Assembly (NCBI GenBank): GCA_023548195.1
Contig: JAJHZJ010000336.1
Span: 4,506,704-4,570,703 of the forward strand
Source of the DNA: Bettongia penicillata ogilbyi
Taxonomy: Eukaryota; Chordata; Mammalia; Diprotodontia; Potoroidae
DNA: 64,000 nucleotides
Direction: 5' to 3'
The translations under genes and the position numbers were made by a program. The notes under the pieces are model-generated. The model had not been told where the DNA came from and did no database searches. It saw only the letters and a program-made list of their open reading frames with translations. Positions 32,570 to 43,344 of the stretch are shown piece by piece. Position 1 is the first letter of the stretch. Each line of letters begins with the position of its first letter.

Positions 32570-33680
32570 AAAAGTTCAGGACTGGCTATACATGAACCTC
32601 AGGACACTACATGAACTTTTCTATCATATCAAAACCTTGCAACAATCATGCGTGTACCTCATAATTTGCACAGAACTTACGTATTTGTCTCATTTCCTTG
32701 CACCAAGTGCTTTTGGGCTCTATTTTAGAAGATTATCACTAATTCTAAAACTATGTTTAAATTGGGCTTGCCACACTTCTGTGGTCACTTTCTTTTTGTT
32801 ATCTGCCACTCCAAGGTGAACTTGAAGCCAGCCTGAAGTCTCTGCTCAAAAATGACAAACTTGTCTCCCTTCCTTGCATATTGGCATGCTCAGGTCATGT
32901 TCCTGTCATCCATCTTATATCTAGTCCAGGAAATGCTTACAGTCCTTAGAGTTTTTTATCTTTCCCTATTTGTGAAATAGTCTGACTTCAGAGGAAAATA
33001 ATGATTTGCATATCTTGCTGCCCATCCACCCCCAAAAGGCTTTAGATGAGCACTGTGCTTCAGCGTTAATAAAGTTAACTACATTCTGAGCCTCTACTCT
33101 CAGTGACATACTGCTGGGCCAAATGAAGATCAATAGGACTTGGGTGAGGTGTTGATAGGGTATCTAAACTTGTACTTTATTTAAAATATATTTTTACAAC
33201 TATTTAATAAAATAATATAATCCTGTGAACTATATTTTAGGTATTTAAAAATAGAAGCTTCACAAGACTGTCAAAGGAGTCTATGACACAAAAAAAGTTA
33301 AGAATTCCCACCAGATAGGCTATATGCCAACTATGAAGTGTAGTTCAAGGTCATATATGGTGTGGGTGTGGCTGTGTATGCTCATGCATCTATTCATACA
33401 TACCTTAATTCCTGGATTACTGTTTCCAGAACATCTAATGACACAATCCACTGAAATGAAAGTTTCACAGATAACTGAAAACCAGTATTTTTACCCTTTT
33501 TAATACCTTTAATCATAACTGAATAGAAGTTTTAACAGGATAAAGCCTACCTTATACTTGGTCTTCACTCAATTATAAGGAATTAATCCATCCATATACC
33601 ATGTACTCTAACCTCACCACTCATACCTTCATAGCATAGCTGGACAATGTCGAAAAAACATCAGTATCTGATATAAAACG
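32570..33680. other. Intronic DNA, nothing recognised
   Basis: No repeat family, exon or RNA gene recognised. Confidence 0.55.
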
Positions 33681-33689
33681 GATTCAATT

Positions 33690-33851
33690 CAATGCCCTTC
33701 CAGATGTATGACCTTGCCTACTCCAGCACCCTTGCTGGCTCATCTATATCCAGATCCCCTCCCAAAGACTTGGTGCTCATAATCTCCTTTGGTGATCTTA
33801 TCTACTCCCTTTGGTTCAATTATTTTTACACAGATGAATGTGTGTGTGTAT

Positions 33852-33884
<33 letters not shown>

Positions 33885-34830
33885 AGACATATGTATATAT
33901 TACGAAGAGAGAGACAGCTGCCTTTTAAACATTTCCACCTCAATGTCTCACTGGCATCTCAAACATGCCCATAATGGAACTAATACTCCCCTAAATCCTC
34001 ACTTTCCCCTTAAACTTCCTTATTTCTGTTGAAAGTATCATCATCGTCCTAGTTAGCCAGATTAATAATGTTGATAACATCCTTGACTCTTCCCTCTGTC
34101 TCGCCCACCTTATTGCTAACTTCTGTCAATTCTACCTCAACATCTTTCCATTTTTCATCATAGCCACCACTCTAGATGGTGCCCTCATCACCTCTAGGAT
34201 TAGATCAATAGTCAATTAGTCTTCCCTCATCTATTCATCCTCCACATAGCTGCCAAAATAATCTTCTCAGATTTGAAGACAGGATTTGGGTTAAAATCCT
34301 AGTTTGACTACTTCCTACCTCGGGCACATCACTGAGCTTCTCCAAGCCATGGTTTGTTCATCTGTAACGACTTCTGATGCTGTGACCCTACGTTGCCCTG
34401 CTGCTCACAGCGTTTATCTGTAAGCACTCTCACAAGCTCAGTCTATGCCTGTGATACGCTTCTCTTGTTTCTGCCTTTCAAGGTTTTTTTCTTCAAGGCT
34501 CAGTTCGGTGCCACTCCCTCTATGAAACTCTTTCTCCATCTCTACCTGTGATTGTTAGTGCCCTATTCCCTCCTCAATTTGCCTTTCAGTATATACTCTG
34601 CCTACACACATACACAACACAGATACATATTCATATACACACATACCCACAGCATATGTATATACACGTACAAACACTAAAACTACCTTTTCATCTATTT
34701 GTGTACACATAGTCCACTAGAAGAATGTGAACTTATCAAGAGCAAGTGATGTTTTTGTCTCTTTGCATCCACAATGCCTTGTATACTGTGACACTAAGAT
34801 ATTTGTGGAATTAAACTAAAGAACACACAC
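33690..34830 (+). mobile_element. L2 3' region with TG microsatellite
   Basis: 'ctcaatgtctcactggcatctcaaacatg', 'cttgactcttccctctgtctc', 'ttctgtcaattctacctcaacatc', 'atctattcatcctccacatagctgcc' run in L2 3' order. A (TG)n tract lies at 33839-33884. Ends near the terminal 'gcatccacaatgcc'. Confidence 0.85.
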
Positions 34831-35094
34831 AATGTACAAAGCATTCTATACTACCTGGTACTGAGGGAGATGCCAAGATCCCTAAAACAAGGTCTCTACC
34901 TTCAATGAGTTGCTGTACTGCATTCTGCTTCTGGGAATACCTAAGACAATAGTCACTAAAAAAGAATTCTAATGAGGTTTATACCAGCAATGGAAGACAA
35001 ATAAAAAAAGGCCCAAACAGTTACCACAGTTAGTTTTTTCATTTTTTCTTGTTAGAGTGAATAAAGTGCAATCTTTAAAATTTTGCACCATGCT

Positions 35095-36085
35095 CTGAGT
35101 ACTTCAAACATTGGAGAAATCTATACAACTATCTAAGGAAAAAATATTTGTTCCCAGAAAACTGGAAAAGAATTTTTGCAACTACTGTCTGTGATAAAGG
35201 CCTCATTTCTAAAACATAGAGAACTGAGTCAAATGTACAAGAATACAAGTCATTCTCCAATTGATAAAAGGTCAAGGGATATGAACAGGTAGTTTTCAGA
35301 GGAAGAAATTAAAGCTGTCTATAGTCATATGAAAAAATGCTCTAAATCACTATTGACTAGAGAGATGCAAATCAAAACAACTCTGAGGTACCACATCACA
35401 CCTTTCAGGTTTGCTAACATGACAAAATAGGAAGATGATAAATGTTGAAGATGTGGGAGAGTTGGAACACTTAATTCATTGTTGGTGGAGCTGTGAGCTG
35501 TGTAGCAGCTCTTTGTGGTAGTCAAGAACTGAAAATAAAGGGGATACCCATCAATTGGGGAATGCCTGAACAAGTTGTGGTATATGTATGTAATGGAATA
35601 CTATTGTGCTATAAGAAAGGATGAACAGGAAGACTTCAGAGAGGCCTGAAAGGACTTATATGAACTGATGGTGAGTGAAAGGAGCAGAACTGGAAGAACT
35701 TTGTACACAGCAACAACCACAGTGTGCTAGAGTTTTTTCTGGTAGACTTGGACCTTCACAGCAATGCAAGGACCTAAAAACTTCCCAAAGGATATTTGAG
35801 ACAAAATGCCTTCCACATCCAGAGAAAGAAGTATGGAATTGGATCATAGAATGAAGCAATTTTCTCTTGTGTTATGTTTTGTTTTTTATGGTTTCTCCCA
35901 CTCATTTTAATTCTTCTATGCAACATGACTAAGGTGAAAATGCATTTAATAAGAATATATGTATAGAACCTATATAAGATTGCACACCATCTTGGGGAGG
36001 GACAGGGGAAGGAGGGGGAAAAATCTAAGATATATGGAAATGACTGTAGAAAACTGAAAACAAATAAATTAATTTTAAAAAATAT
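35095..36085 (+). mobile_element. L1 3' end with an internal deletion
   Basis: Starts in ORF2 ('ggaaaaaatatttgttcccagaaaactgg', 'attctccaattgataaaaggtcaa') and runs to the A-rich 3' end. At about 35507 the text jumps from 'tggtggagctgtgagctg' to 'tgtagcagctctttgtggtag', skipping the stretch that normally encodes PAIPLLG, seen in the L1 at 4228-4470. Confidence 0.9.
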
Positions 36086-36089
36086 TTCT

Positions 36090-36740
36090 TCCCTGACTGG
36101 CTAAGAAGGTACAAATGGCATGAATTCCTGAGAGTGTTATTCTTCATAGAGATGACAGTAATTATGACCACTTCAAAAATTAGAGTGAAGACTAAGATGT
36201 CAAATCTTAAAACTTGTACTTTATACTTTTCTGGTTTTCATCCACAAAGGTGGGAGTTTTGGTAAGCAACACAGAAGACCTATGTATTACACAATGTTTG
36301 CAAATAACTAGAATTTAGAAATCCTTTTGTTTTACAAAAAGATTAGGAATAATAACAATTGCTGTTTCACAGCTTGTCTGTTATAATACTGGACTAGTGA
36401 ATAAAAAGCCCTAAGTGATCTTGTGACTTCTTTAACAAGGAAAAATAATCTTTTCTCCTATTTCCCATATTTTTGGACATAATAAAAAAGTTAAAAGTAA
36501 TGCAGATTTATTTTTTTAATTATTTTGAAGGATATGAGTTTATGAAAGAATATACTGTTTTTAGTAATGAAGAAAATCTAGATAGTAAATGAAAACTGAA
36601 CAAAAATGAAATAAAAAGTAGGAAAAATGTGACTCAATTTCTCAGTGATATCTGTCAGATTTATTTAAAAGACCTATGTGGTAAGCAGTGAGCATTATTC
36701 AAACAAATGAATAAAAAAGGCAATCAGCAAGGATGATTTT
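36090..36740. other. AT-rich intronic DNA, nothing recognised
   Basis: No repeat family, exon or RNA gene recognised. Confidence 0.55.
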
Positions 36741-36744
36741 TGAT

Positions 36745-37010
36745 GATCAATCAATCAGCAAGCATAAATTAAGCAACTACTACATGGCAGGTACAATACT
36801 AGGCACTAGGGATACAAATACAATCGATGAAACAATTCCAACCCACAAAAAGCTTACATTCTAACAGAAAACAAGGACAATACAAACTTATACCAAATAA
36901 ATATAAAGAAAATAAAAACAAAGTATTTAAATACAAGGTAATTTGAGAGAGCAGAGTTTCTAAGAGAATCAGAAAGATGTTCACATAGAAGGATAGAACA
37001 TGACTTAGCA
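36745..37010 (-). mobile_element. L2 3' end
   Basis: 'gcataaattaagcaactactacatggcaggtac', 'ggcactagggatacaaatac', 'agcttacattctaacag' antisense to the L2 terminus. Confidence 0.75.
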
Positions 37011-37059
37011 TTTACTTGACTATGTGTTTATCTTTCTTTTCTTCCCCACTCCCAACCCC

Positions 37060-38210
37060 CAATTTGGAGAGTAGGTAGAAGGTCCACAAGATTTGATATA
37101 GTCTTTAATTCTTTATCATAAAACACTCATCACACTGGATATGAGGTATATTTCTGATGAAGTACGTTTTTTCCAAATCTAGCCTTGATTATAGACCATA
37201 GGTTTTCAAAGAAGTTGTAACGAGGTGAATTCTCTAGCCACTTGAGCACATTTATCCTCACCTACTGGTTAAATTTCTGAACATTTCATTACATGTGGCA
37301 TGGTGCAAGGTCATGATACTATATGGAGTGCCCTTTGAGAACTTCTGTAATTCTAGTACATTTCTGCTTTTCAGCATAACTCAATTTATCATTCCTTCAA
37401 AAGGGACATGACTTCCAGAACACTGCCAAGAATACCCAAAATATTTTGCATGCACACGTGTGTGTGTGTGTGTGTGTGTGGTATTTTGGTCTGATGAAGA
37501 TGTCCAAATATACAGGCTTACCTTTTGACAATGATTTTGGCATGGCTTTGAATAAAAAAGTGAGTTTCATTAAGTAAAAATTACCTTTTGCCAATCCTGA
37601 AGTTGGAAGATCAGCCAGAGGTCTAAAAACAAAATAGCTAACCAGTGCTATGAAGAAAAACCAATGGTCACGGCAGTACAAAACCTGGAGTATGTTAGAG
37701 GAATCAATAACAACCCTTTCAGCTGTCAAGTCCCTTTGAAAGTCATTGCTTATTTTCTGAGGATTAATTAGGCTGCTTGCAACAATAGTTTGAGTTTTTA
37801 GCATTGTTTTTCACTTTTTGCAATACTTTCCTTTGCATTTCCCTTTCCCTTACAGTCAAATGCAAGTGATCCTGTTTCACTACACGTGTGACATCCCTGA
37901 AAGAATTTAATTACCCACACCAATAGCAGCTGTAATATCTCCAACAGTCATTGAAGTGTGCTCTTTAAAAGCCACAACTTTTGCACATCTCCTGGGAGCA
38001 ATATTTATTCTTAAAAACCACAAAATTTAAACTACAACAAAAGAAAGCAATGAAATGCTATGTGTATGGCATGAAATCCATTACTCAACTGACAGAAAAG
38101 TAACTTAAGTAGGGGAAATGGGCTCAAACTAGTTTCATGTGGTTAAGGTCAGGCTTCCCAGTCAGGTTGGTGCCAGTAAAAGCACACCTGAAGGATCACT
38201 AATGTCACAA
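37060..38210 (-). mobile_element. Tc1-type DNA transposon fossil (transposase remnant)
   Basis: Reading leftwards, pieces of a DDE transposase appear in order. MTVGDITAAIG-like text lies near 37940. SNDFQRDLTAERVVIDSSN lies at about 37755-37700. HHDLAPCH, carrying the second Asp, is near 37290. NVLKWLENSP...FFENLWSIIKARFGK, with the Glu of ENLW, is at about 37255-37180, and DKELKTISNLVD follows. Order and spacing match Tc1-like transposases. Frames are broken and a (TG)n tract at 37458-37481 interrupts the middle. I could not see terminal inverted repeats, so the ends are approximate. Confidence 0.72.
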
Positions 38211-38219
38211 AATATAACC

Positions 38220-38760
38220 ATTGTTGCTTTTTAAAAATAATTTGAACCCAGTATGTGCAAATTACTGTACACTAAGAATATAAAGACGCCTAAAAATGGT
38301 CCCTATCCTCACAGAATAGACATCACAACAGAAATTCACTAATCTCTGTATTCTTTCTGATAATGGAACTAAAGATATATAGGAGAGTATGACTGCTTTT
38401 AGCCTCAACCAACATTCCTAAATTCCCTAATATGCCATTAGAGCTTAGTTAACTACAAATTTATTTAAATCTTTCTTGAATTTCTTTATATTTTTAGTCT
38501 TTATTACCTATTGGAGTGAGAAGTGACCTAATTATATAGAACATGTGAAGTCATGTTCTACTTGTCCTAAAATGACTTCATTCAAGCTTCAAGCAGTATT
38601 TCTAGTTCAATATTTGGGGATTTGGTGAACTTCTTCACATTCACCCTATCTATAACCTGTACAATTTTTTAAATGTCAACCTTACTTTTTCTTAGCCCAT
38701 GTCTTTCCAGGCCTAACTTTTAAAAAGTCTGTCCTTATGAAGGACCTCCTCTGCTTCTTT
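38220..38760. other. Intronic DNA with a possible L2 scrap
   Basis: 'gtgcaaattactgtacactaagaatataaagacg' near 38255 may be a decayed antisense L2 end. The rest is not recognised. Confidence 0.35.
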
Positions 38761-38764
38761 GATC

Positions 38765-38935
38765 ATTTTCAAATCCCACCTCAGGCACACATTCTAGCTG
38801 TTCGACCCAAGTCACTTAAACAATAAGGGCTGTTCAATTTTCTCATCTGTAAAATAAAAGTAGTAAGAGGCCACAATGATAGATCCATAAACTCCAACGT
38901 CCCTTTCAGCTCTAAATTAATGATCACCCACTTCT
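38765..38935 (+). repeat. MIR
   Basis: 'tttcaaatcccacctcagg', 'ttttctcatctgtaaaataaaag', 'aacgtccctttcagctct' in MIR order. Confidence 0.75.
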
Positions 38936-39529
38936 GTGTCATCTGTCCTTCTTTGTGTCTTTTCTAGCCTCCTTATATATTTCTGTGAGCGATCTTTTTC
39001 CCCCTAACAAATTGTGGGCAAAAGTACCTGGGGATCTGCTGTGATCAATAAATAATGACTCCTAATAAAATCATTATTAGTTTGGTATAATCTAGTACTT
39101 CTAATGTGCTTTAAAATAATGTTTCCTTAAGTAGGTTAAACATGTGCTCCATAAACTTTATATTATTCATCTCTGGCAAACCCTCTTACATAAAGGGAGC
39201 AAAGTTAAACCTCAGCCTGGATCTCAGATAAAGCACAACCACTATAAAATCAGGAGTACAGATAAAAGTTTTATTGTAATTAATCTTCTCTAAACCATGT
39301 TCATAGCTTAAAATTCGTGTAAAAATACCAATTTCATTTTTATTTTAGGGGGAAAATTTTAACTATTAAAATATGCAAACTACAAAATCTGTGCAAAAGT
39401 GGTCTGAAATAATTCATAACTTGAGGAAAGGAATGAAGGAGGAGAGAACAACCCTAGATGTAAATAAATTTTAGTTAAAAAGAGGTTTTTTTAATGTACT
39501 CATTACCCAGTGAAGAGTATTTGAGACTA

Positions 39530-39760
39530 CTAGGTAGCTCTGTGGATAGAGTGTTGGACCTAGAGTCAGGAAGACCCAAATTCAAATCTAGCTTCAGATC
39601 CTTACTGAGCACTTAACACTTGTCAGTTTCTTCACCTGTAAAGTAGAAATAATAATAGCACCTATACCATCCCCCAGGATTGTAATGAAAATTAGATAAG
39701 ATGATATTTGTAAAGCACTTTGCAAGCTAAGTACTATATAAATGCTAGCTACTATCCCTA
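39530..39760 (+). mobile_element. MIR-related marsupial CORE-SINE, near full length
   Basis: tRNA-like head GGTAGCTCTGTGGATAGAG with AAATTCAAATCTAGC B box, then 'cttcacctgtaaagtag', 'taatagcacctata' and 'gtaaagcactttgcaa ... atataaatgctagc'. Confidence 0.88.
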
Positions 39761-39764
39761 TCAA

Positions 39765-42285
39765 TGCCTATAAACATTCTTCACGGTCAGTCGAGTTGAT
39801 TGACATAAATAAGCACCATGCAGGAGATAACAACAAAGAATAAGACCAGTCTGACTGAACGTAAATTATGCCCAAAATACACCCAAACCAATATTCTGAT
39901 GGTGCCATCAGAGATGTTTTGTGGAATAAAGTGGTTATCATTCTTGGTCTTAACTTCACAAGGTTACAAGTGCCCTCCAAACATTTAATAATGCATTTTA
40001 AATAACGCTATAGATCACCCATAAATTTATCTAAACATTTCTCGAATCTATTTTATTTGAGTTCTTTTGAGGTAACAAATTTCTTAGCTAACATAGTGTG
40101 AAACTGTCTTTCATCTGTGCTAAAATTGCCCTTCCCTCAAGTCAACAAGTATTTATTAAGCACCTACTTTTTGCCAAACACTGCACATCACTCAAAGTTA
40201 AAGTGAAACCACAGAAACTATAGGATTTCTGAGCTGGAAGACACCTTAGAGGTTTAGTCTAGTTCTCTGTTTTACATATAAAGCCAGTGAGGCTCAAAGC
40301 TCTAGCCCACCATTCCACAGTAGATAACAGAGCAAGAATTTAAAGTAAGGTCTTTTAACTCTCCTATGGAGTGATTCCTCTAATTATAATAAGCAGAACA
40401 TTGGTGATTAAGTTCATATCTAGCATACTCACATTCTTCAAGATTTTGTAAACACAAAAAGTCATTAAAAGACCTCAAAAGTGAACACAAGTAAACAAAG
40501 ATCTCATAAATAGGAAAATGAGGTCAAAAAGAAGTTGACTTACCCCAATTCATGTAAAAGACTGTTCCACTGTAACATTAAATGTCTAGATCTCAGACCT
40601 CTGCTCTAGCATTTAAAATACATCTCTGTTTTGTCTCTTGGTGACCACTTGGGCTTCCTTTCAGACAAAAGCTATGGCTGGTAGTGCCAAAAGAAAAGCA
40701 TCAGAAGCCGAGTCCTTGTCTATAGAGCTTATTATCCCTATGGGAAGTGACTCAATCTTAATATTATAAGGTACTCTGACAGGTATAAAATAAAATATGG
40801 TCAATCTAGTTCAGATTGATAAGTTTAATCTAACTCAGGTGGCACAACTCAAACATAACTAAACATAAATAACCAAACAAACATAACCCCCTTGGTACAG
40901 AACTGAGACCAAGTAGTAAAGAATGTTCTTGCACTGCTGCCTAAAGTAGATGATCTCATAATATGTGTTTGTGATCTGTAAATTATATTATTCCATAAAT
41001 CTGGTAAAAATTTCTTAAGTTGATAGAAAAATTCTATCCTCTAAGGAGAAAATAGAAACTAAGTGGCTACCAACTTTAAAGATTAGAAGCTGTCATATGT
41101 GTATATGAATAATTCCTGCCTTGTAAAGTAAAAATAAAGAATCATAGGCTCATAGATTTAGAATCAAAAGTGGCCTGGGAGTTCATTCTAGTCCAACCCT
41201 TTCTCTGTAAACAGATGGGAAAACAGGTCAAGACTGCCCAAAGTCAAACAGGTAGTTAAGTTAGAAGAGCCAGGACTTCCACATCCTCTAACTGTAAATA
41301 CAATGTTCTTTTCACTACCCTATGCTACCTCCTAAATCAAAGATTTTTATACCTGATACAGTATTTAAACTTTGGGTAGCAATTCAAACAGACACCGAAC
41401 AACTGATTTCTATGGTCTTAACAAATTTTTAATTATGGTCAGTAAAAACATTAATTCACATCAAATGAACTTTCACCAAATGATACAAATCACTTAGAAT
41501 TCATTCTTGGAAACAAAACAGCTAGATTGTTGTGACCTAATATTAACTCAGTAGCTATTTTAGTTTGCAGTTGTTACTGTATTCCAGGCAACACTGGAAA
41601 TACCAACCATTCATTCAAAGAATGGGCTTAGGAGCTGTCATTATTCCAGATTCAACTCTGCAGAAATTGGAAACTTATGCAGATAGTATTGCTTTCCTAA
41701 AGACCAATTGGTAAACTCAGATAAAGTCTATGTGTATTCTTTTTCATTATCACTTGCTAGCAGTAACTACAGAGTCTGATGTCATCACCTGAAGTTTTGT
41801 AGGTGGGAAAGTCAAGAGCAATCAGATTAAAAGCCTCAAATGCTAAACTTACTCAAAACTGACCAAACACTAGCAAAACACAAGTATAGCATGATACAAA
41901 GTTAAAGAAAAAATGTAACAAAGAAGAATCTCCTATCTCACACTCTCTAACGAGTAAAGAGATCTAGCATCACTTTTCCCATTCCACCGTCCCACTGCTT
42001 CTTCAGTGTCTCCCAACTCCTCTCCACTCCCGCACTCCCATGTCACCAATTCACTCGGCGACACTTAGGGAGACTCTCCACGACCCAGTCCTTTCTGAGA
42101 CTGCCTTAACCTTCCTTGCCTTTCCTCCCACGAAGTAGGCATTCGCCCCTAACCTTAGTGGCCTCTAAACTCTTCCCCTGCCCCTGACCTTGTTCTGGTC
42201 AATACTTGGAGACCATGAACTAGTTCTGTTACAATATTAACCTCCCGTCCGTTCCAAAGTAGGAGAGCAGCTCGTCCCCTCGCCT
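39765..42285. other. Intron 1 near the promoter with two MIR-like scraps
   Basis: 40200-40375 and 41140-41335 are antisense MIR-like pieces ('cctgggagttcattctagtccaaccc', 'aaacagatgggaaaacagg', 'caaagtcaaacaggtag'). A short L2 terminus lies at 40140-40190. The remainder, including 41340-42285, is not recognised; base composition turns GC-rich from about 42040. Confidence 0.5.
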
Positions 42286-42829
42286 CCTCTTAGGCTGGCT
42301 CAGGCCTCCCCAGTCCCGGAGCCTTCGTCTCTAGTTGTCACAGGAGCCCAGCTTCCTCCCCGCAGCCCCACTGCCGTAGGCGTCCGGCCCTTCCCGCACT
42401 CGGCCCCCAAATACCTGCCCTCCCCCGCAGCGGCCGAGAGCCGCCAGCGCGGCGGGACAGACAACGGCCCCCGCCCGCCCTCGCCTCCGCAACCTTCCAT
42501 TTCCTCAGGAACTGGCCCGCTCTGCCCTTCCCCTCCGTCGCCCCGCGCGCCACTGGCAGCCCCGCTCCGTCGGGACCCCGCTGTCACTGGGACTCTCCTC
42601 TACAAGATGGCGGAGCTGTTACTCCCGACCCCCGGGCCCAGGCCCCCCGCTCCCGGCTTGCCTGGACCCTCCCGGCCTCCGCCGCTCCCGCTGCCGCCGC
42701 CGCCCCCGGACCCCAGACTCGCTGCCCCCCTCGCCAGACGAGCGGCCCAGGCCCAAGCCGCAGCCAAGAACGACGCGGCTGCTACTGCCGCCGGCGCCGC
42801 CAACGCCGCTGCTCCCCGGCCCGCGCCTT

Positions 42830-42834
42830 CTCAC
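42830..42834 (-). other. BTRC: BTRC exon 1 splice donor
   Basis: The antisense of CTCAC at 42830-42834 reads GTGAG right after the ATG (Met16) codon, giving TTTATG|GTGAG, a near-consensus 5' splice site. Confidence 0.9.
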
Positions 42835-42882
42835 CATAAACTTGAGCGCCTTCTCCTGCAGCACCGCCTCGGCCGGGTCCAT
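42835..42882 (-). CDS. BTRC: BTRC (beta-TrCP1) first coding exon, 16 codons
   Basis: Minus-strand ATG at 42882 encodes MDPAEAVLQEKALKFM, the N-terminus of beta-TrCP1; the paralogue FBXW11 starts differently. The sixteenth codon is followed directly by GTGAG (42834-42830), a good splice donor in phase 0, as known for BTRC, where alternative splicing after this point joins or skips a 36-codon exon. The start context is strong (A at -3, G at +4). Beta-TrCP1 is the F-box/WD40 adaptor of SCF ubiquitin ligase; it binds phosphodegrons in beta-catenin, I-kappa-B and others. The F-box and WD40 repeats are encoded by exons beyond the left edge; I found none in 1-42834. An in-frame GTG six bases upstream is not the likely start. 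Confidence 0.93.
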
Positions 42883-43045
42883 AGTCACCGGGGGCCGCTG
42901 GGTCTCACAGCTCCGCCAGGGCCGCCCCCTTCGTGCCAGGCCGCAGCCAGCGCAGCTGCCGGATCCCGCCTCCTCTTCCTTCCCCCCGCCCTCTCTCTAT
43001 GTCTCCTGGCTCCCGCAGGGGGGTAAGGGAGAACCGGCTCAGCCG

Positions 43046-43060
43046 CGCGCAAGCGCGGGC
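43046..43060. promoter_or_regulatory. NRF1-like site
   Basis: CGCGCAAGCGCGG differs from the NRF1 palindrome GCGCATGCGC at one central base. About 165 bases upstream of the BTRC ATG. Confidence 0.45.
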
Positions 43061-43070
43061 CCGAGGGCTC

Positions 43071-43084
43071 ACGGGATATGTAGT
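43071..43084 (-). promoter_or_regulatory. ZNF143/Staf-like site 1
   Basis: Minus strand reads ACTACATATCCCGT, close to the ACTACAATTCCC motif bound by ZNF143 at CpG-island promoters. One difference in the central AT bases. A second copy lies at 43222-43238. Confidence 0.6.
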
Positions 43085-43096
43085 TCTCGGCCTGAG

Positions 43097-43113
43097 TTCA
43101 GTAGAGGGCGGGG
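43097..43113 (+). promoter_or_regulatory. CTCF-like core overlapping a GC box
   Basis: TTCAGTAGAGGGCGGGG matches the CTCF core CCASYAGRKGGC except at its first base. It overlaps GGGCGGGGC (43106-43114), an Sp1 GC box. Confidence 0.5.
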
Positions 43114-43137
43114 CAACGAAGGGAACAGAGACATCCG

Positions 43138-43142
43138 CCAAT
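43138..43142 (+). promoter_or_regulatory. CCAAT box
   Basis: CCGCCAATCC, an NF-Y type CCAAT box about 255 bases upstream of the BTRC ATG. Confidence 0.5.
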
Positions 43143-43221
43143 CCCTGCGCTAGGCCTGCTCTGCTATTTCCCTACGAGAACTGGTCCGAGGAAGTCCGCC
43201 TACTTCGAGTTGGAAAAGGGA

Positions 43222-43238
43222 CTCATGGGAAATGTAGT
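43222..43238 (-). promoter_or_regulatory. ZNF143/Staf-like site 2
   Basis: Minus strand reads ACTACATTTCCCATGAG, a close match to the long ZNF143 motif. Same orientation as site 1, about 155 bases apart. Confidence 0.7.
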
Positions 43239-43254
43239 TTTTCAATTTTTGGGT

Positions 43255-43264
43255 AGCGGAAGTG
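43255..43264 (+). promoter_or_regulatory. ETS/GABP-like site
   Basis: AGCGGAAGTG matches the ETS core GGAAGTG. Confidence 0.5.
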
Positions 43265-43268
43265 CATT

Positions 43269-43282
43269 GTCACCTTGGTAAC
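43269..43282. promoter_or_regulatory. RFX X-box
   Basis: GTCACCTTGGTAAC fits the X-box consensus GTNRCCNNRGYAAC at every defined position. X-boxes are bound by RFX factors and are typical of ciliary and some housekeeping promoters. Confidence 0.65.
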
Positions 43283-43320
43283 TATGAGAAGCTTAGGGAG
43301 TCTGACTTGGGACGTGTTCA

Positions 43321-43334
43321 CAAGATGGCGACCA
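43321..43334 (+). promoter_or_regulatory. YY1-like site
   Basis: CAAGATGGCGACCA matches the YY1 motif AAGATGGCGGC with one change. A second copy, CAAGATGGCGGAG, lies at 42603-42615 inside intron 1. Confidence 0.6.
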
Positions 43335-43344
43335 TGTCACTTTT

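Larger units (their letters stand above)
42290..43260. promoter_or_regulatory. BTRC: CpG island over BTRC exon 1
   Basis: About 970 bases of GC-rich, CpG-dense DNA, in sharp contrast with the AT-rich surroundings. It contains the BTRC start codon and splice donor, and upstream of them (rightwards) the sites listed separately. The island extends about 540 bases into intron 1 and 370 bases upstream of the ATG. Confidence 0.92.

Noticed and set aside
1..42834. BTRC exons 2 and 3 within the window
   Set aside because: I looked on the minus strand for the alternative 36-codon exon and the following exon and found no match; the first intron is probably longer than the window.
42619..42888. 89-codon minus-strand frame as a complete BTRC-like small protein
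   Set aside because: Only the first 16 codons after ATG 42882 are exon; GTGAG follows, so the remaining codons are intron. The listed start at 42888 is a GTG.
42607..43026. 139-codon plus-strand frame starting MAELLLPTPGPRPP in the CpG island
   Set aside because: It is the antisense of BTRC exon 1 and its GC-rich surroundings; its Pro/Ala-rich product is what such DNA gives by chance, and the BTRC reading with splice donor explains the region.
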